A DNA stretch of 64,000 nucleotides from Brevibacillus sp. JNUCC-41 (GTDB lineage Bacteria > Bacillota > Bacilli > Bacillales > DSM-1321): the NCBI RefSeq assembly GCF_014844095.1, contig NZ_CP062163.1, positions 2,823,501 through 2,887,500 on the forward strand, given 5' to 3'. The notes below the pieces were generated by a model that saw nothing but the letters and a program-made list of their open reading frames with translations, made no database searches and was not told where the DNA came from. Positions 35,758-44,710 of this stretch are shown piece by piece (the stretch's first letter is position 1; the number at the start of each line of letters is the position of its first letter). The translations under genes were made by a program, and so were the position numbers.

Positions 35758-36141
35758 TATAAGTAAGCAATATACACTATGCTTAAAGGACGTATATTAT
35801 TTTCCATTAATCCTAAGAAGTAAAATGTTTATTGCATTAAAATCTTTTTTTCTCAGTTTATTTTATTCTATTCCCAAAATAGAAAGGCTGCCTCACAAAA
35901 GGACAGCCTCTTCTACTAATGGTTTTATTAATGGGGTGGTGAGGTACAAACATTGAGACAAAAAAGTTGTTATTACCTTAAAGAAATAGGGTTAAAGTTT
36001 AAATTAATTTTTGTTAATAAGGAATCAGTAGTATTCTGAATTTTATAATTTTTTGTTGAAAAACTAAGATAGTGGTGATAGTATAAAAATGCAAATAATT
36101 TACTAAATATAGAATAAAATAACATATTTTACTCATTTACC
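35758..36141. other. Intergenic stretch after tpx
   Basis: Contains the weak tpx hairpin (35886-35911) and no other supported feature. Confidence 0.35.
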
Positions 36142-36166
36142 GAAACGATGTTGCTTATTAAGAGAC
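36142..36166 (+). promoter_or_regulatory. Regulon motif site D
   Basis: GAAAC-GAT-GTTGCTTATTAAGAGAC; core 36150-36166, 154 bases before the GntR gene. Confidence 0.7.
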
Positions 36167-36264
36167 AAAAATAGGCAGCTAGACTTCTGAATTTTGGCAA
36201 TGATATTTGAAAACAGATAGATTGAATTCTATCATTATCCAATTTTAAATATTTTTTTACCCAA

Positions 36265-36278
36265 TATTGTATACAATA
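36265..36278 (+). promoter_or_regulatory. GntR operator palindrome
   Basis: TATTGTATACAATA is a perfect 14-bp palindrome of the T-GT-N-AC-A type bound by FadR-subfamily GntR regulators. It is 42 bases before the GntR gene, consistent with autoregulation. Confidence 0.65.
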
Positions 36279-36319
36279 CTGCATTCAATTTTGAATTCTT
36301 CATTAAGGGGAGGTATAAA

Positions 36320-36988
36320 GTGTTGAATAGTTTAGAAATGGATATCTATAATAAAATCAAGCAAGCTATTATCCAGCAAAAGCTTCGGCCAAATATGCAA
36401 CTAATAGAAAAGGATCTTGCTGAATCGTTTGGGGTAAGCCGTACCCCTGTTCGAAATGTTCTGCGCAGATTGGAATATGAAAAATTAGTGAAAATTAAAG
36501 AGCATAAAGGTACCTTTGTATCTTGTTCAACAATTGAAGAAGCAAAAGAAGTATTTGAAATGAGGAGAATTTTAGAAGGGGAGGCAGTGCGAAGAGCATG
36601 CAGACTCTTTAACGAGGAACAATTACAAGAGCTAGAGACTCTGGTTGAAGAAGAACGACATATTTATGGTAGTCTAGATTTTTATGAATCTTTAAAAATA
36701 TCTGGGGATTTTCATTTAAAAATAGCTGAAATCGCAGGGAATTCGTATTTTTATCAATATCTCGAAGACTTAATTTCCCTAACTTATGTGATCATAGCAA
36801 TCTATGGAAGAGGTAAAATGGAAACATGTGGTTCTCACGATCATTTGCAAATTTTTAATGCTATTAAGCAAAGGGATGGTGATCTTGCAGAACGCTTATC
36901 TCTCATTCATCTTAGTGAAATTGAATCGAATCTTCATTTTAATGAGGAATTACAGATCTCGTCTTCATTGTCAGATATATTTCTTTAA
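36320..36988 (+). CDS. GntR/FadR-subfamily transcriptional regulator
   Basis: 222 residues. N-terminal winged helix with the GntR signature (LRPNMQLIEKDLAESFGVSR, then TPVRNVLRRLEYEKLV) and a helical FCD effector domain (EVFEMRRILEGEAVRRACRL, ISGDFHLKIAEIAGN, HDHLQIFNAIKQRDGDLAER) whose histidines likely hold a metal. FCD members sense organic acids. It could sense a glyoxylate-derived or sugar-acid metabolite. It may control the regulon motif or only the TATTGTATACAATA palindrome before itself. GTG start behind GGGGAGG. Confidence 0.88.
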   Translation: MLNSLEMDIYNKIKQAIIQQKLRPNMQLIEKDLAESFGVSRTPVRNVLRRLEYEKLVKIKEHKGTFVSCSTIEEAKEVFEMRRILEGEAVRRACRLFNEEQLQELETLVEEERHIYGSLDFYESLKISGDFHLKIAEIAGNSYFYQYLEDLISLTYVIIAIYGRGKMETCGSHDHLQIFNAIKQRDGDLAERLSLIHLSEIESNLHFNEELQISSSLSDIFL

Positions 36989-36996
36989 ATATTAAT

Positions 36997-37010
36997 TGAA
37001 AGCGCTTACT
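36997..37010 (+). promoter_or_regulatory. CcpA cre site before NCS1 permease gene
   Basis: TGAAAGCGCTTACT is almost a textbook cre, ten bases after the GntR stop and upstream of the permease. Confidence 0.7.
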
Positions 37011-37097
37011 AATGTGGTATTTAAGGAGGTGATACAGTCCATCGAAATCATTTTCAAACGTAATGTAGTTGTCATGTTATTTTTTTTTGATTTTCAA

Positions 37098-37122
37098 GAA
37101 ACGCTGTTGCTTAATATGCGAC
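37098..37122 (+). promoter_or_regulatory. Regulon motif site E
   Basis: GAAAC-GCT-GTTGCTTAATATGCGAC; core 37106-37122, the inverted arms GTTGC and GCGAC preserved, 224 bases before the likely permease start. Confidence 0.7.
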
Positions 37123-37346
37123 GACATCTTGAGTCAACCGTAATAAGATGGTGGAGAATCGATGGGAAATAGTACTTTTAACAAAACAAATTCGTATTTT
37201 AATTCCTGTGAATGAAGAACTTAAAAAGAACACTTAGAAGAAAGATTGCATCATATCATAGCCTTGGCAAACATCTAAGACCTAACTTGTTAACCAATGC
37301 ATATGTCAGAAATGCGGAAAACAATAAAAAAGGGGTTGGATGTATC

Positions 37347-38744
37347 ATGTCTACAAATTTAAAAAGTTACGTTCCACAAGAAACGCAGATCCAACATGAT
37401 ACGGGTGTGGATGAATCACTTAATCCGAAAACCGAGGAAGGTAGGACGGTAAGTCCGTTAAACTATGTTTTTATGTGGGTTGGGGACGGTGTTAATTTAG
37501 GTAATATGACGCTTGGAGCTAGTATGATTGTAGCGGGAATCGCTACTTTAAACATCTTTCAGACATTTGCCGCAGCTATCATGGCAATTGGTATCATTTC
37601 AACTGTTTTTGCTTTAAATGACAGGCTCGGATACAGAACGGGAATACCATATGTAGTACAGCTTAGAATGTCCTTTGGGCTGAAAGGTTCCGTAATATCA
37701 TCACTAATGCGCGGTATTCCCGCCATCGTTTGGTACGGTTTTCAAAGTTGGATTGGCGGTACTGCCTTAAATGAAATTGCGAAGATTATTACGGGCGGCG
37801 CCTTTGATAATGTTGCCATTTGCTTTGTAGTGCTACAGTTGGTGCAAATTGGGCTTTCGCTGTATGGATTCCATGCCATTAAATGGGTGGAAACGCTTGC
37901 GTCTATTGTTATTGTACTAGCGCTTCTCTATGTATTTGGCGTTCTACTAACTTCCCATAGCGAGGTTATTGCAGAAAAATGGGTTCATGCAGAAGGATCA
38001 TGGGGCTTACCTTTCTTTGCATTGATAATGATGTTTATGGGGAATTATGCGGCTATCTTTTTAAGTGCAGCGGACTATTCAAGAGAGCTAAAATCTGGTA
38101 TTAGCGACGCAAAACGCGGGTTTTTGTACTTTCTTCCTATATTAATAGCGTACGGCTTGACACTTGCAATCGGTGGAATGCTTGCTTCCGCAACCGGCAT
38201 CAACAACCCTGTGAAAGCGTTTGCGGTAGTGGTGGATAACTCTTATATTACACTCTTTGTATCCGCATTTATTGTTTTGGGTGCAGTTGCAGTAAACATG
38301 GTTGCCAATATTATTCCGCCAACCTATGTTATTACCCTGCTTACAAAAATGAAATATAAACCTGCAGTTACCATAACCGGACTGCTTGCATTTTGCTCAT
38401 TCCCTTGGGTTCTTGTACAGGATTCTTCGGCAAAGGGTCTTGGTATTTTCATCCTTATATATTCCGCATTTTTAGGTCCTATTGTTTCTATATTATTAGT
38501 CGAATATTATATATTAAGAAAGCAAAAAGTAAATGTTGCAGATTTGTATAAGGAAGACGGTCCATTTGCCGGGTATAATCCGGCAGCGGTGCTTGCATTG
38601 CTTATCGGCGCCGGAGCAGCCTTCATGAAAGTGGAGCTGGCATGGATTATCGGTGTTTTTGTGGCAGGTATTGCATATTTGCTTTTGATGAAATTTGCAT
38701 TTAAAGATTCAAAATTCAAAAAGGGTACTATTTTTGAAAAGTAA
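37347..38744 (+). CDS. NCS1-family purine/cytosine/allantoin permease
   Basis: 465 residues, 12 helices, with NCS1 landmarks: NYVFMWVGDGVNLGNMTLGA, GYRTGIPYVVQLRMSFG, and IPAIVWYGFQSWIGGTAL. The NCS1 family imports nucleobases, hydantoins or allantoin with Na+ or H+. The adjacent allantoinase makes allantoin the likely substrate. I start at ATG 37347 (AAGGGG upstream, protein begins MSTNLKSYV); the frame reaches ATG 37212, which has no ribosome site. Codon use here is slightly richer in G+C than in the neighbours, which might reflect separate acquisition. Cre and regulon-motif sites lie upstream. Confidence 0.88.
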   Translation: MSTNLKSYVPQETQIQHDTGVDESLNPKTEEGRTVSPLNYVFMWVGDGVNLGNMTLGASMIVAGIATLNIFQTFAAAIMAIGIISTVFALNDRLGYRTGIPYVVQLRMSFGLKGSVISSLMRGIPAIVWYGFQSWIGGTALNEIAKIITGGAFDNVAICFVVLQLVQIGLSLYGFHAIKWVETLASIVIVLALLYVFGVLLTSHSEVIAEKWVHAEGSWGLPFFALIMMFMGNYAAIFLSAADYSRELKSGISDAKRGFLYFLPILIAYGLTLAIGGMLASATGINNPVKAFAVVVDNSYITLFVSAFIVLGAVAVNMVANIIPPTYVITLLTKMKYKPAVTITGLLAFCSFPWVLVQDSSAKGLGIFILIYSAFLGPIVSILLVEYYILRKQKVNVADLYKEDGPFAGYNPAAVLALLIGAGAAFMKVELAWIIGVFVAGIAYLLLMKFAFKDSKFKKGTIFEK

Positions 38745-38877
38745 ACCTGTATTTCTAGGTTTCTAGGGGTTATTCACTCTGTCTAATTATATTGGATTGA
38801 TGCAATCGGAGGATGAAATAAACAAGGTAGTTGAGTAATGTGAATATACGGAAAATTTTGAAAAAGGGGTTGGGAGA

Positions 38878-40260
38878 ATGAAGTTTGATTTAATTATAAA
38901 GAACGGAAATGTAGTAATTGAACATACAGTAGAACAACTAGATATCGGTATACTTAATGGTAAAATTGCAGAAATTTCAAAAGAAATAGTCGGAGAATCT
39001 GCTGAAATTATAGATGCTTCTCATCAATATGTCATGCCTGGGATGATAGATGCCCATGTCCATATTTGCGAGCCAGGAAGAACGGAGTGGGAAGGGTTTG
39101 TAACAGGAACTCAAGCACTAGCTGCAGGGGGGACAACTTCATTTGTTGATATGCCATTAAACGCTTTGCCAGCAACGACTACAAAGAGTTCACTGCATTT
39201 AAAATTAAAATCTGCTGAAAATAAGGCGTATGTTGATTATGCTTTGTATGGTGGATTAGTTCCTGATAATCTCGAAGATTTAGAGGACCTTTCTAACGAA
39301 GGTGTTGTGGCCTTCAAATGTTTTATGGCAACATGTGGTAGTGAGGAAATTGGAGATTTTAAAAATGTTGATGATTTTACTCTATATCAAGGTATGAAAA
39401 AACTATCGGAATTGGGGCATATTTTATCTATACATGCTGAGAATGCAGAGCTTACTGATAAACTGGCAATTGAAAAGAAGAAACAAGGGAAGACAACAGC
39501 AAGAGATTATGTCGAGTCCCGCCCAATTTTTACTGAGGTTGATGCTGTAAAACGTGCTTTGTTATTAGGTAAAGAGACTGGCTGTAAATTACATTTCGTT
39601 CATATTAGTAGTGGAGAGGCTGTTGAAGAAATCCTTAAAGCACGTAAACAAGGCCAAGAGGTTACGATAGAATCGTGTCCTCATTATTTCATGTTAGATA
39701 CGGAAACCTTTGAAAAGATAGGACCTGTTGCGAAATGCGCTCCGCCGCTTCGTTCTAAAACAGAACAAGATAAATTATGGGAAGCTCTTAAGGAGGGGAA
39801 AATTGATATCCTGACTTCAGACCATTCCCCATGTCCTCCAGATATGAAGCAGAGCACCACAAATAATATGTTTGATGTGTGGGGAGGGATTAGTGGCTGC
39901 CAAAATAATGTTGATTTAATGTTTGACGAGGCTGTTAAGAATCGAGGGGTTTCTGTAAGTGAATTTTCAAAGATGATTGCGACAAAGCCTGCAGAAATAT
40001 TTAACTTAAGAAATAAAGGAAGCATTAAAGTTTCCTATGACGCTGATATCATTCTCCTTGATCCAAATAAATCGTACACCGTTAAGCCAGAAGATTTGTA
40101 TTACCGTCATCAACAAAGCCCTTATGTTGGAAGAAAGATTAACTGTCGAGTGACGAAAACGTTTGTAAGGGGACAACTAGTATTTGATTTTGAGAAGGGG
40201 ATTGTAGGTCAGCCAATCGGGAAGTTTATTTCGGCAAAAAGTAGTTTCGTAAAAGCATAA
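38878..40260 (+). CDS. allB: Allantoinase (first copy)
   Basis: 460 residues of the cyclic amidohydrolase family with a binuclear metal site: H60-x-H62 (GMIDAHVHICEPGR), bridging Lys K147 (VAFKCFMA), H186 (SIHAEN), H242 (FVHISS) and D315 (TSDHSPCPP). The EPGRTEWEGF and TSDHSP motifs are typical for AllB rather than dihydropyrimidinase. It opens the allantoin ring to allantoate. A second allantoinase gene lies at 51.7 kb and a decayed third near 61.5 kb. AGGGGTTGGGAG lies before the ATG. Confidence 0.94.
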   Translation: MKFDLIIKNGNVVIEHTVEQLDIGILNGKIAEISKEIVGESAEIIDASHQYVMPGMIDAHVHICEPGRTEWEGFVTGTQALAAGGTTSFVDMPLNALPATTTKSSLHLKLKSAENKAYVDYALYGGLVPDNLEDLEDLSNEGVVAFKCFMATCGSEEIGDFKNVDDFTLYQGMKKLSELGHILSIHAENAELTDKLAIEKKKQGKTTARDYVESRPIFTEVDAVKRALLLGKETGCKLHFVHISSGEAVEEILKARKQGQEVTIESCPHYFMLDTETFEKIGPVAKCAPPLRSKTEQDKLWEALKEGKIDILTSDHSPCPPDMKQSTTNNMFDVWGGISGCQNNVDLMFDEAVKNRGVSVSEFSKMIATKPAEIFNLRNKGSIKVSYDADIILLDPNKSYTVKPEDLYYRHQQSPYVGRKINCRVTKTFVRGQLVFDFEKGIVGQPIGKFISAKSSFVKA

Positions 40261-40268
40261 AATCCTCT

Positions 40269-40331
40269 AAAGAAGGTTGACCTAAAAGGGCCCTTAAGTT
40301 GCTCTTGATGGCGTCATACCTTCTTTTTGTT
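40269..40331 (+). terminator. Terminator after first allantoinase
   Basis: AAAGAAGGT (40269-40277) pairs with ACCTTCTTT (about 40318-40326), extended by GAC/GTC, followed by a T-tract. The loop is long. Confidence 0.6.
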
Positions 40332-40420
40332 TTATTTTTTGAATGGTATTATGTTTGGGGATTGCTATTGTGGTAAGATAAAGAAAAAGTAATATAGGAT
40401 TTAATCGGAGGGTAATGCAA

Positions 40421-41176
40421 ATGGTTAAGTCAGTGGATAGGGCGTTAACAATTATTTCATTAGTAAGCAAGCGTAAAGAAGGGATTGGGGTTACTGAGCT
40501 TGCCTCCAATCTAGATTTAAATAAAAGCTCTATATTCAGATTATTAAGTACTCTTGTAGATCATGGATTCATCGAACAAAATCCTGAAACTAAAAAATAT
40601 AGATTAGGCTATAAATATTTAGAATTAAGTTCGATGCTGCTTGAATCTATTGACTTGAGAACTCAAGCTAAACCTTTTCTGGAAGAGTTAGAATCACATA
40701 TTAATGAAGTGATCCACTTGACCGTATATGATCAAGGAGAGGTAATCTATATTGAAAAACTTGAGGGAAGTGAAACCCTTAGAACACATTCACAAGTAGG
40801 AAGACGGGCCCCAATGCATTGTACGGCAGTCGGCAAGGTAATCTTAGCCCATCTGCCATTAAATGAGATCGTAGATATAATTGACAAGCATGGTTTACCA
40901 AAGCATACTGAACAAACGATTACAGATAAAGAATCTTTTTTTAAAGAATTGGGGAAAATAAGGAACGAAGGTATTGGTAGAGAAGTTGAAGAAAATGAAC
41001 AAGGAATCACCTGTATTGCAGCGCCAATTTTTGATAATCGGAAGAAAATTACTGCTGCCGTTAGTATTTCAGGACCAAGCATCCGAATGACTGAAGAAAG
41101 ATTAACTGAAATTAAACCAATTATAATGGATATTGGTAAAAAGATTTCCAAAAGGCTTGGTTACACAGACAATTAA
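40421..41176 (+). CDS. IclR-family transcriptional regulator (AllR-like)
   Basis: 251 residues: winged helix (KSVDRALTIISLVSKRKEGI, VTELASNLDLNKSSIFRLLS) followed by a GAF-like effector domain (APMHCTAVGKVILAHL, GREVEENEQGITCIAAPI). AllR in E. coli is an IclR protein that represses gcl and allantoin genes and releases DNA on binding allantoin or glyoxylate; the position here, next to allantoinase and the gcl-like operon, makes an AllR role attractive. I start at ATG 40421, nine bases after GGAGGG; ATG 40415 is too close. It is a candidate binder of the seven-copy motif. Confidence 0.88.
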   Translation: MVKSVDRALTIISLVSKRKEGIGVTELASNLDLNKSSIFRLLSTLVDHGFIEQNPETKKYRLGYKYLELSSMLLESIDLRTQAKPFLEELESHINEVIHLTVYDQGEVIYIEKLEGSETLRTHSQVGRRAPMHCTAVGKVILAHLPLNEIVDIIDKHGLPKHTEQTITDKESFFKELGKIRNEGIGREVEENEQGITCIAAPIFDNRKKITAAVSISGPSIRMTEERLTEIKPIIMDIGKKISKRLGYTDN

Positions 41177-41184
41177 ATAATGTG

Positions 41185-41219
41185 AAAAAGGAATTGGTAT
41201 CAAACCAATTCTTTTTTTG
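41185..41219 (+). terminator. Terminator after IclR gene
   Basis: GAATTGGT (41191-41198) pairs with ACCAATTC (41204-41211) around ATCAA, with A and T tracts outside. Confidence 0.9.
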
Positions 41220-41347
41220 TGGAAATTTATTGAATCAAGTTTATCTTTGAATAGGAACTTTGGTGTTTTGCCCTACGAAAATTTTTATAAAAAATTTAAT
41301 GGTAAAATACTTGAAATATTCAAAAAACGGTGATAATATCAAAATAA

Positions 41348-41372
41348 GAAACAAGGTTAGTTAATAAGCAAC
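41348..41372 (+). promoter_or_regulatory. Regulon motif site F
   Basis: GAAAC-AAG-GTTAGTTAATAAGCAAC; core 41356-41372. First of two copies before the transketolase operon. Confidence 0.7.
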
Positions 41373-41405
41373 AGGTTACTCATTTTTATTTTTTAACCAT
41401 TTAAT

Positions 41406-41430
41406 GAAACGGCGTTGCTTATTGTGCGAC
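41406..41430 (+). promoter_or_regulatory. Regulon motif site G
   Basis: GAAAC-GGC-GTTGCTTATTGTGCGAC; core 41414-41430, only 18 bases before the transketolase N-subunit start, overlapping the likely transcript start or leader. Confidence 0.7.
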
Positions 41431-41448
41431 TAAAAGGAGGAGTAAATA

Positions 41449-42273
41449 GTGGATTTTTCTAAAGAGAAAGGCGAATTTTATAATAATCTAACTAAAACGA
41501 TTCGCCGGCACATAGTTAAAATGACGAACCATGCAGGAAGTGGTCATCCTGGTGGTTCTTTATCGGCAACTGAATTAATGTCCGTGCTATTTTTTGAACA
41601 CATGAATGTTGATCCTGACAACCCAGATTGGCAAGACCGAGATTGTTTCTTCTTATCTAAGGGGCATTGTACACCTGTTTTTTATTCAGTATTAGCTGAA
41701 AAAGGTTTCTTCCCGGTTGAAGAGTTAATGACATTCAGGGACGTTGACGGTAGGTTACATGGACATCCATGTGGAGAGCATATTCCAGGTGTAGACATAT
41801 CTTCAGGATCACTTGGTCAAGGATTATCGGTAGCTAATGGTGTTGGATTAATTGCAAAACTGGATGGCAGCAATAGAAGATCATATTGCATGATAGGTGA
41901 TGGAGAATTACAAGAAGGTCAAGTTTGGGAAGCGGCAATGACAACTGCACATTACAATCTTGATAACGTTTGTGCGATTATCGACTGGAACAAAATTCAA
42001 CTTGATGATTTTGTTGAAAATGTAAAAGGTGTAAAAAATCTTGGTGATAAATTTAGAGCTTTCGGTTGGCACGTTGTTGAAATTGATGGTCATGATATTC
42101 ATGCAGTTAATGAAGCGTATAAAGAAGCTAAACGCACTAAAGGCAGACCTACTGCAATTCTAGCTCATACGGTTAAAGGCAAGGGAGTTTCATTTATGGA
42201 AGATACCCATGATTGGCATGGAATGGCCCCGAATGATGAGCAATTAGAAATCGCTTTAAAGGAGTTGGCTTAA
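41449..42273 (+). CDS. Transketolase, N-terminal (ThDP-binding) subunit
   Basis: 274 residues equal to the first half of a normal transketolase: HAGSGHPGGSLSATELMSVL, then the ThDP diphosphate motif GDGELQEGQVWEAAM...N and IIDWNKIQLD. Housekeeping transketolase is a single ~660-residue chain; this split form usually serves special catabolic routes. Its stop is one base before the second-half gene. The operon continues with a sugar-acid-type kinase, a Gcl-like enzyme and an isomerase. GTG start behind AGGAGG. Donor/acceptor sugars unknown; hydroxypyruvate would be a plausible donor. Confidence 0.9.
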   Translation: MDFSKEKGEFYNNLTKTIRRHIVKMTNHAGSGHPGGSLSATELMSVLFFEHMNVDPDNPDWQDRDCFFLSKGHCTPVFYSVLAEKGFFPVEELMTFRDVDGRLHGHPCGEHIPGVDISSGSLGQGLSVANGVGLIAKLDGSNRRSYCMIGDGELQEGQVWEAAMTTAHYNLDNVCAIIDWNKIQLDDFVENVKGVKNLGDKFRAFGWHVVEIDGHDIHAVNEAYKEAKRTKGRPTAILAHTVKGKGVSFMEDTHDWHGMAPNDEQLEIALKELA

Positions 42274-42274
42274 G

Positions 42275-43222
42275 ATGGCAAATCAAGAAGCACCACGTAA
42301 AGGTTTTGCTGATGCACTGATTAGACTTGGAGAAAAACATGACAATCTAGTAGTACTTGACGCGGACTGCGCAAAATCGAATATGACAAATCTATATAAA
42401 AATAGATTTCCAGAACGCTTTTTCAACATCGGTATTTCTGAATGTGATTTAGTAGGTACCGCAGCCGGTATGGCAGTGGCGGGTAAAGTACCATTTGCCA
42501 ATGCTTATGCAAACTTCCTTACTGGGCGCGCATTTGATCAAATGAGAATTTCAGTATGTTATTCAAATAACAATGTGAAAATTGTCGGTCATAACGCTGG
42601 TACATCAGCTGCTCAAGAAGGTGCAACACATTTACCGCTTGAAGATATTTCTTTAATGCGCTCACTTCCACGTATGACTGTAATTGTTCCAGCTGATGCG
42701 GTTGAAATGGAAAAAGCAGTAGAAGCTGCTTATTACCATGAAGGACCAATTTACCTCCGTGTTGGCAAATTACCAGTACCGATCGTTACCAAAAAAGAAG
42801 AACCATTCAAAATAGGTAAAGCAATTAAATACCGTGAAGGATCTGATATTACAATCATCAGTACGGGGATAATGCTTGATGAATCACTAAAAGCAGCAGG
42901 TGAATTGGAAAAGCAAGGCGTAAGCGCTGAACTTTTACACATCCATACAATTAAACCTATTGATAAAGAAGCCATTATTGCATCTGCTGCAAAAACAAAA
43001 CATGTCATCACAGTTGAAGAGCATTCAATTATAGGTGGATTAGGTAGTGCTGTTGCTGAAGTATTATCGGAAAACCAACCAACTAAATTAAGAAGAATCG
43101 GTACAAATGACCGTTTTGGGGTTTCTGGAAAAATGGATGAATTACTTGATTTATTTGAATTAAGAGCACACCGTATTATTTCTACTGCAAATGAATTATT
43201 AGGGCATAGAGTAACTAGCTAA
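42275..43222 (+). CDS. Transketolase, C-terminal subunit
   Basis: 315 residues corresponding to the middle (pyrimidine-binding) and C-terminal domains: RKGFADALIRLGEKHDNLVV, the ADCAKSNMT segment, FFNIGISECDLVGTAAGMAV with the ThDP-activating Glu, and a C-terminal transketolase_C fold (EEHSIIGGLGSAVAEVL). It must pair with the preceding subunit to form the active site at the dimer interface. Start ATG 42275, one base after the stop of the first half: translational coupling. Similar split pairs are known for apulose-4-phosphate transketolase. Confidence 0.9.
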   Translation: MANQEAPRKGFADALIRLGEKHDNLVVLDADCAKSNMTNLYKNRFPERFFNIGISECDLVGTAAGMAVAGKVPFANAYANFLTGRAFDQMRISVCYSNNNVKIVGHNAGTSAAQEGATHLPLEDISLMRSLPRMTVIVPADAVEMEKAVEAAYYHEGPIYLRVGKLPVPIVTKKEEPFKIGKAIKYREGSDITIISTGIMLDESLKAAGELEKQGVSAELLHIHTIKPIDKEAIIASAAKTKHVITVEEHSIIGGLGSAVAEVLSENQPTKLRRIGTNDRFGVSGKMDELLDLFELRAHRIISTANELLGHRVTS

Positions 43223-43255
43223 TCACATTTTTAGATAATGAAAGGGGGAGGGTTT

Positions 43256-44710
43256 TTGTCAAACGCAACCCAATATCTAAGTTTAAAGGATACTTTAGAC
43301 CTCTTCTCTAAATCGGATGACAGCCTTCGTGCAAAAATCAAAGCTCATTTAAATCAAACAAATCATAAGTTTATCGTTTTAGATGATGATCCAACTGGTG
43401 TCCAAACGGTACATGATATTTTTGTCATTACGGACTGGGGAAAAGATTGGATTAAAAAAGGGTTATCTAATGAGAGAAGTGTACTTTATATTTTAACAAA
43501 CACAAGAAGTTATAATGCAGAAAAAACGGAAAACATCAATAGGGAGATTGTCCAAAACATTGTTGACGTTACTAAGGAAATGGGTATTAATTATTCGATT
43601 ATTAGTAGAAGTGACTCAACATTAAGAGGGCATTATCCACTTGAAATTAATGTGCTCCAAGATGAATTATTAAAAACTGCTAATGTACAAATTTCAGGTC
43701 ATTTAATCATACCGGCTTTTTTTGAAGCACATCGTTACACCTTGGATAATACTCATTATTTAGGGATGGATGGTCAGCTTATCCCAGTAAATGAAACAGA
43801 ATTTGCGAATGATTCCGTTTTCGGGTTCAATACTGCTAATTTGCCGAAATGGATTGAAGAGAAGACAAATGGAAGCGTAAATTCAGAGTCAGCTTTGATC
43901 ATTTCACTTGAAGATATTCATGATGGTGGCATTGATAAAGTTTATGAGATTTTACTATCTGCCAACAATAATGCTCCTATTATAGTAAATGCTAAATCTT
44001 ATTATGATTTGGACATCGTATCATTAGCTGTCCTTAAAGCAATTGATTCTGGCAAGCAATTCTTGTTTAGAACTGCAGCATCTTTTGTAAAATCGATTGC
44101 GGGAATTCAGGATCGTCCATATTTATCAGCTAATGAGATTGTTTCAAATGATGAAAGCCAAAACAATGGTGGCTTTATTATAGTAGGTTCTCACACGAAT
44201 AAAACTACGGAACAAATTAAGGAACTAATGAATAGATACCCGATTGAACAAATCGAAATGAATGTTGCGAAAGTTCTGAATAAAGAAACGAGAATTGAAG
44301 AGCTAACACGAGTATGTCAATTAGTAGATCAAAATATTTCTTCTAATCGCGATACGCTTGTATATACGAGTAGAGATTTAATTAGTGCGAAAGATAAGGA
44401 AGAAAACTTAAAGATTAGTCAAACTGTTTCAAGTTCTTTAGTTAAAGTTATTCGCTCACTAAAAGTAAAGCCGAAATTCATCATTGCAAAAGGCGGTATA
44501 ACTTCGAGTGATGTGGCAACTGACGGCTTAAAAATAAAATATGCAAAAGTTTTAGGGCAAGCGATCGCCGGTGTTCCAGTATGGTTAACCGGAAGTGAAG
44601 CTAAGTTCAAAGATACACCTTATATCGTATTTCCAGGCAACGTTGGGGATAAAGGTTCGATTGCTCAAATCTTTGAAAATATAAAAAAGGATCAAAAGGG
44701 AGAGATATAA
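43256..44710 (+). CDS. DUF1537 / four-carbon acid sugar kinase family protein
   Basis: 484 residues. The N-terminal domain shows FIVLDDDPTGVQTVHDI, the hallmark of the family; the middle carries ISRSDSTLRGHYPLEIN; the C-terminal nucleotide-binding domain has IIAKGGITSSDVATDGLKI and YIVFPGNVGDKG. Known members phosphorylate 3-oxo-tetronate, threonate, erythronate or related acids. I start at TTG 43256 because GGGGGAGGG is about 5 bases upstream; ATG 43238 would overlap it. Abuts the Gcl-like gene with no gap. It may phosphorylate a C3/C4 acid formed in the glyoxylate route. Confidence 0.86.
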   Translation: MSNATQYLSLKDTLDLFSKSDDSLRAKIKAHLNQTNHKFIVLDDDPTGVQTVHDIFVITDWGKDWIKKGLSNERSVLYILTNTRSYNAEKTENINREIVQNIVDVTKEMGINYSIISRSDSTLRGHYPLEINVLQDELLKTANVQISGHLIIPAFFEAHRYTLDNTHYLGMDGQLIPVNETEFANDSVFGFNTANLPKWIEEKTNGSVNSESALIISLEDIHDGGIDKVYEILLSANNNAPIIVNAKSYYDLDIVSLAVLKAIDSGKQFLFRTAASFVKSIAGIQDRPYLSANEIVSNDESQNNGGFIIVGSHTNKTTEQIKELMNRYPIEQIEMNVAKVLNKETRIEELTRVCQLVDQNISSNRDTLVYTSRDLISAKDKEENLKISQTVSSSLVKVIRSLKVKPKFIIAKGGITSSDVATDGLKIKYAKVLGQAIAGVPVWLTGSEAKFKDTPYIVFPGNVGDKGSIAQIFENIKKDQKGEI

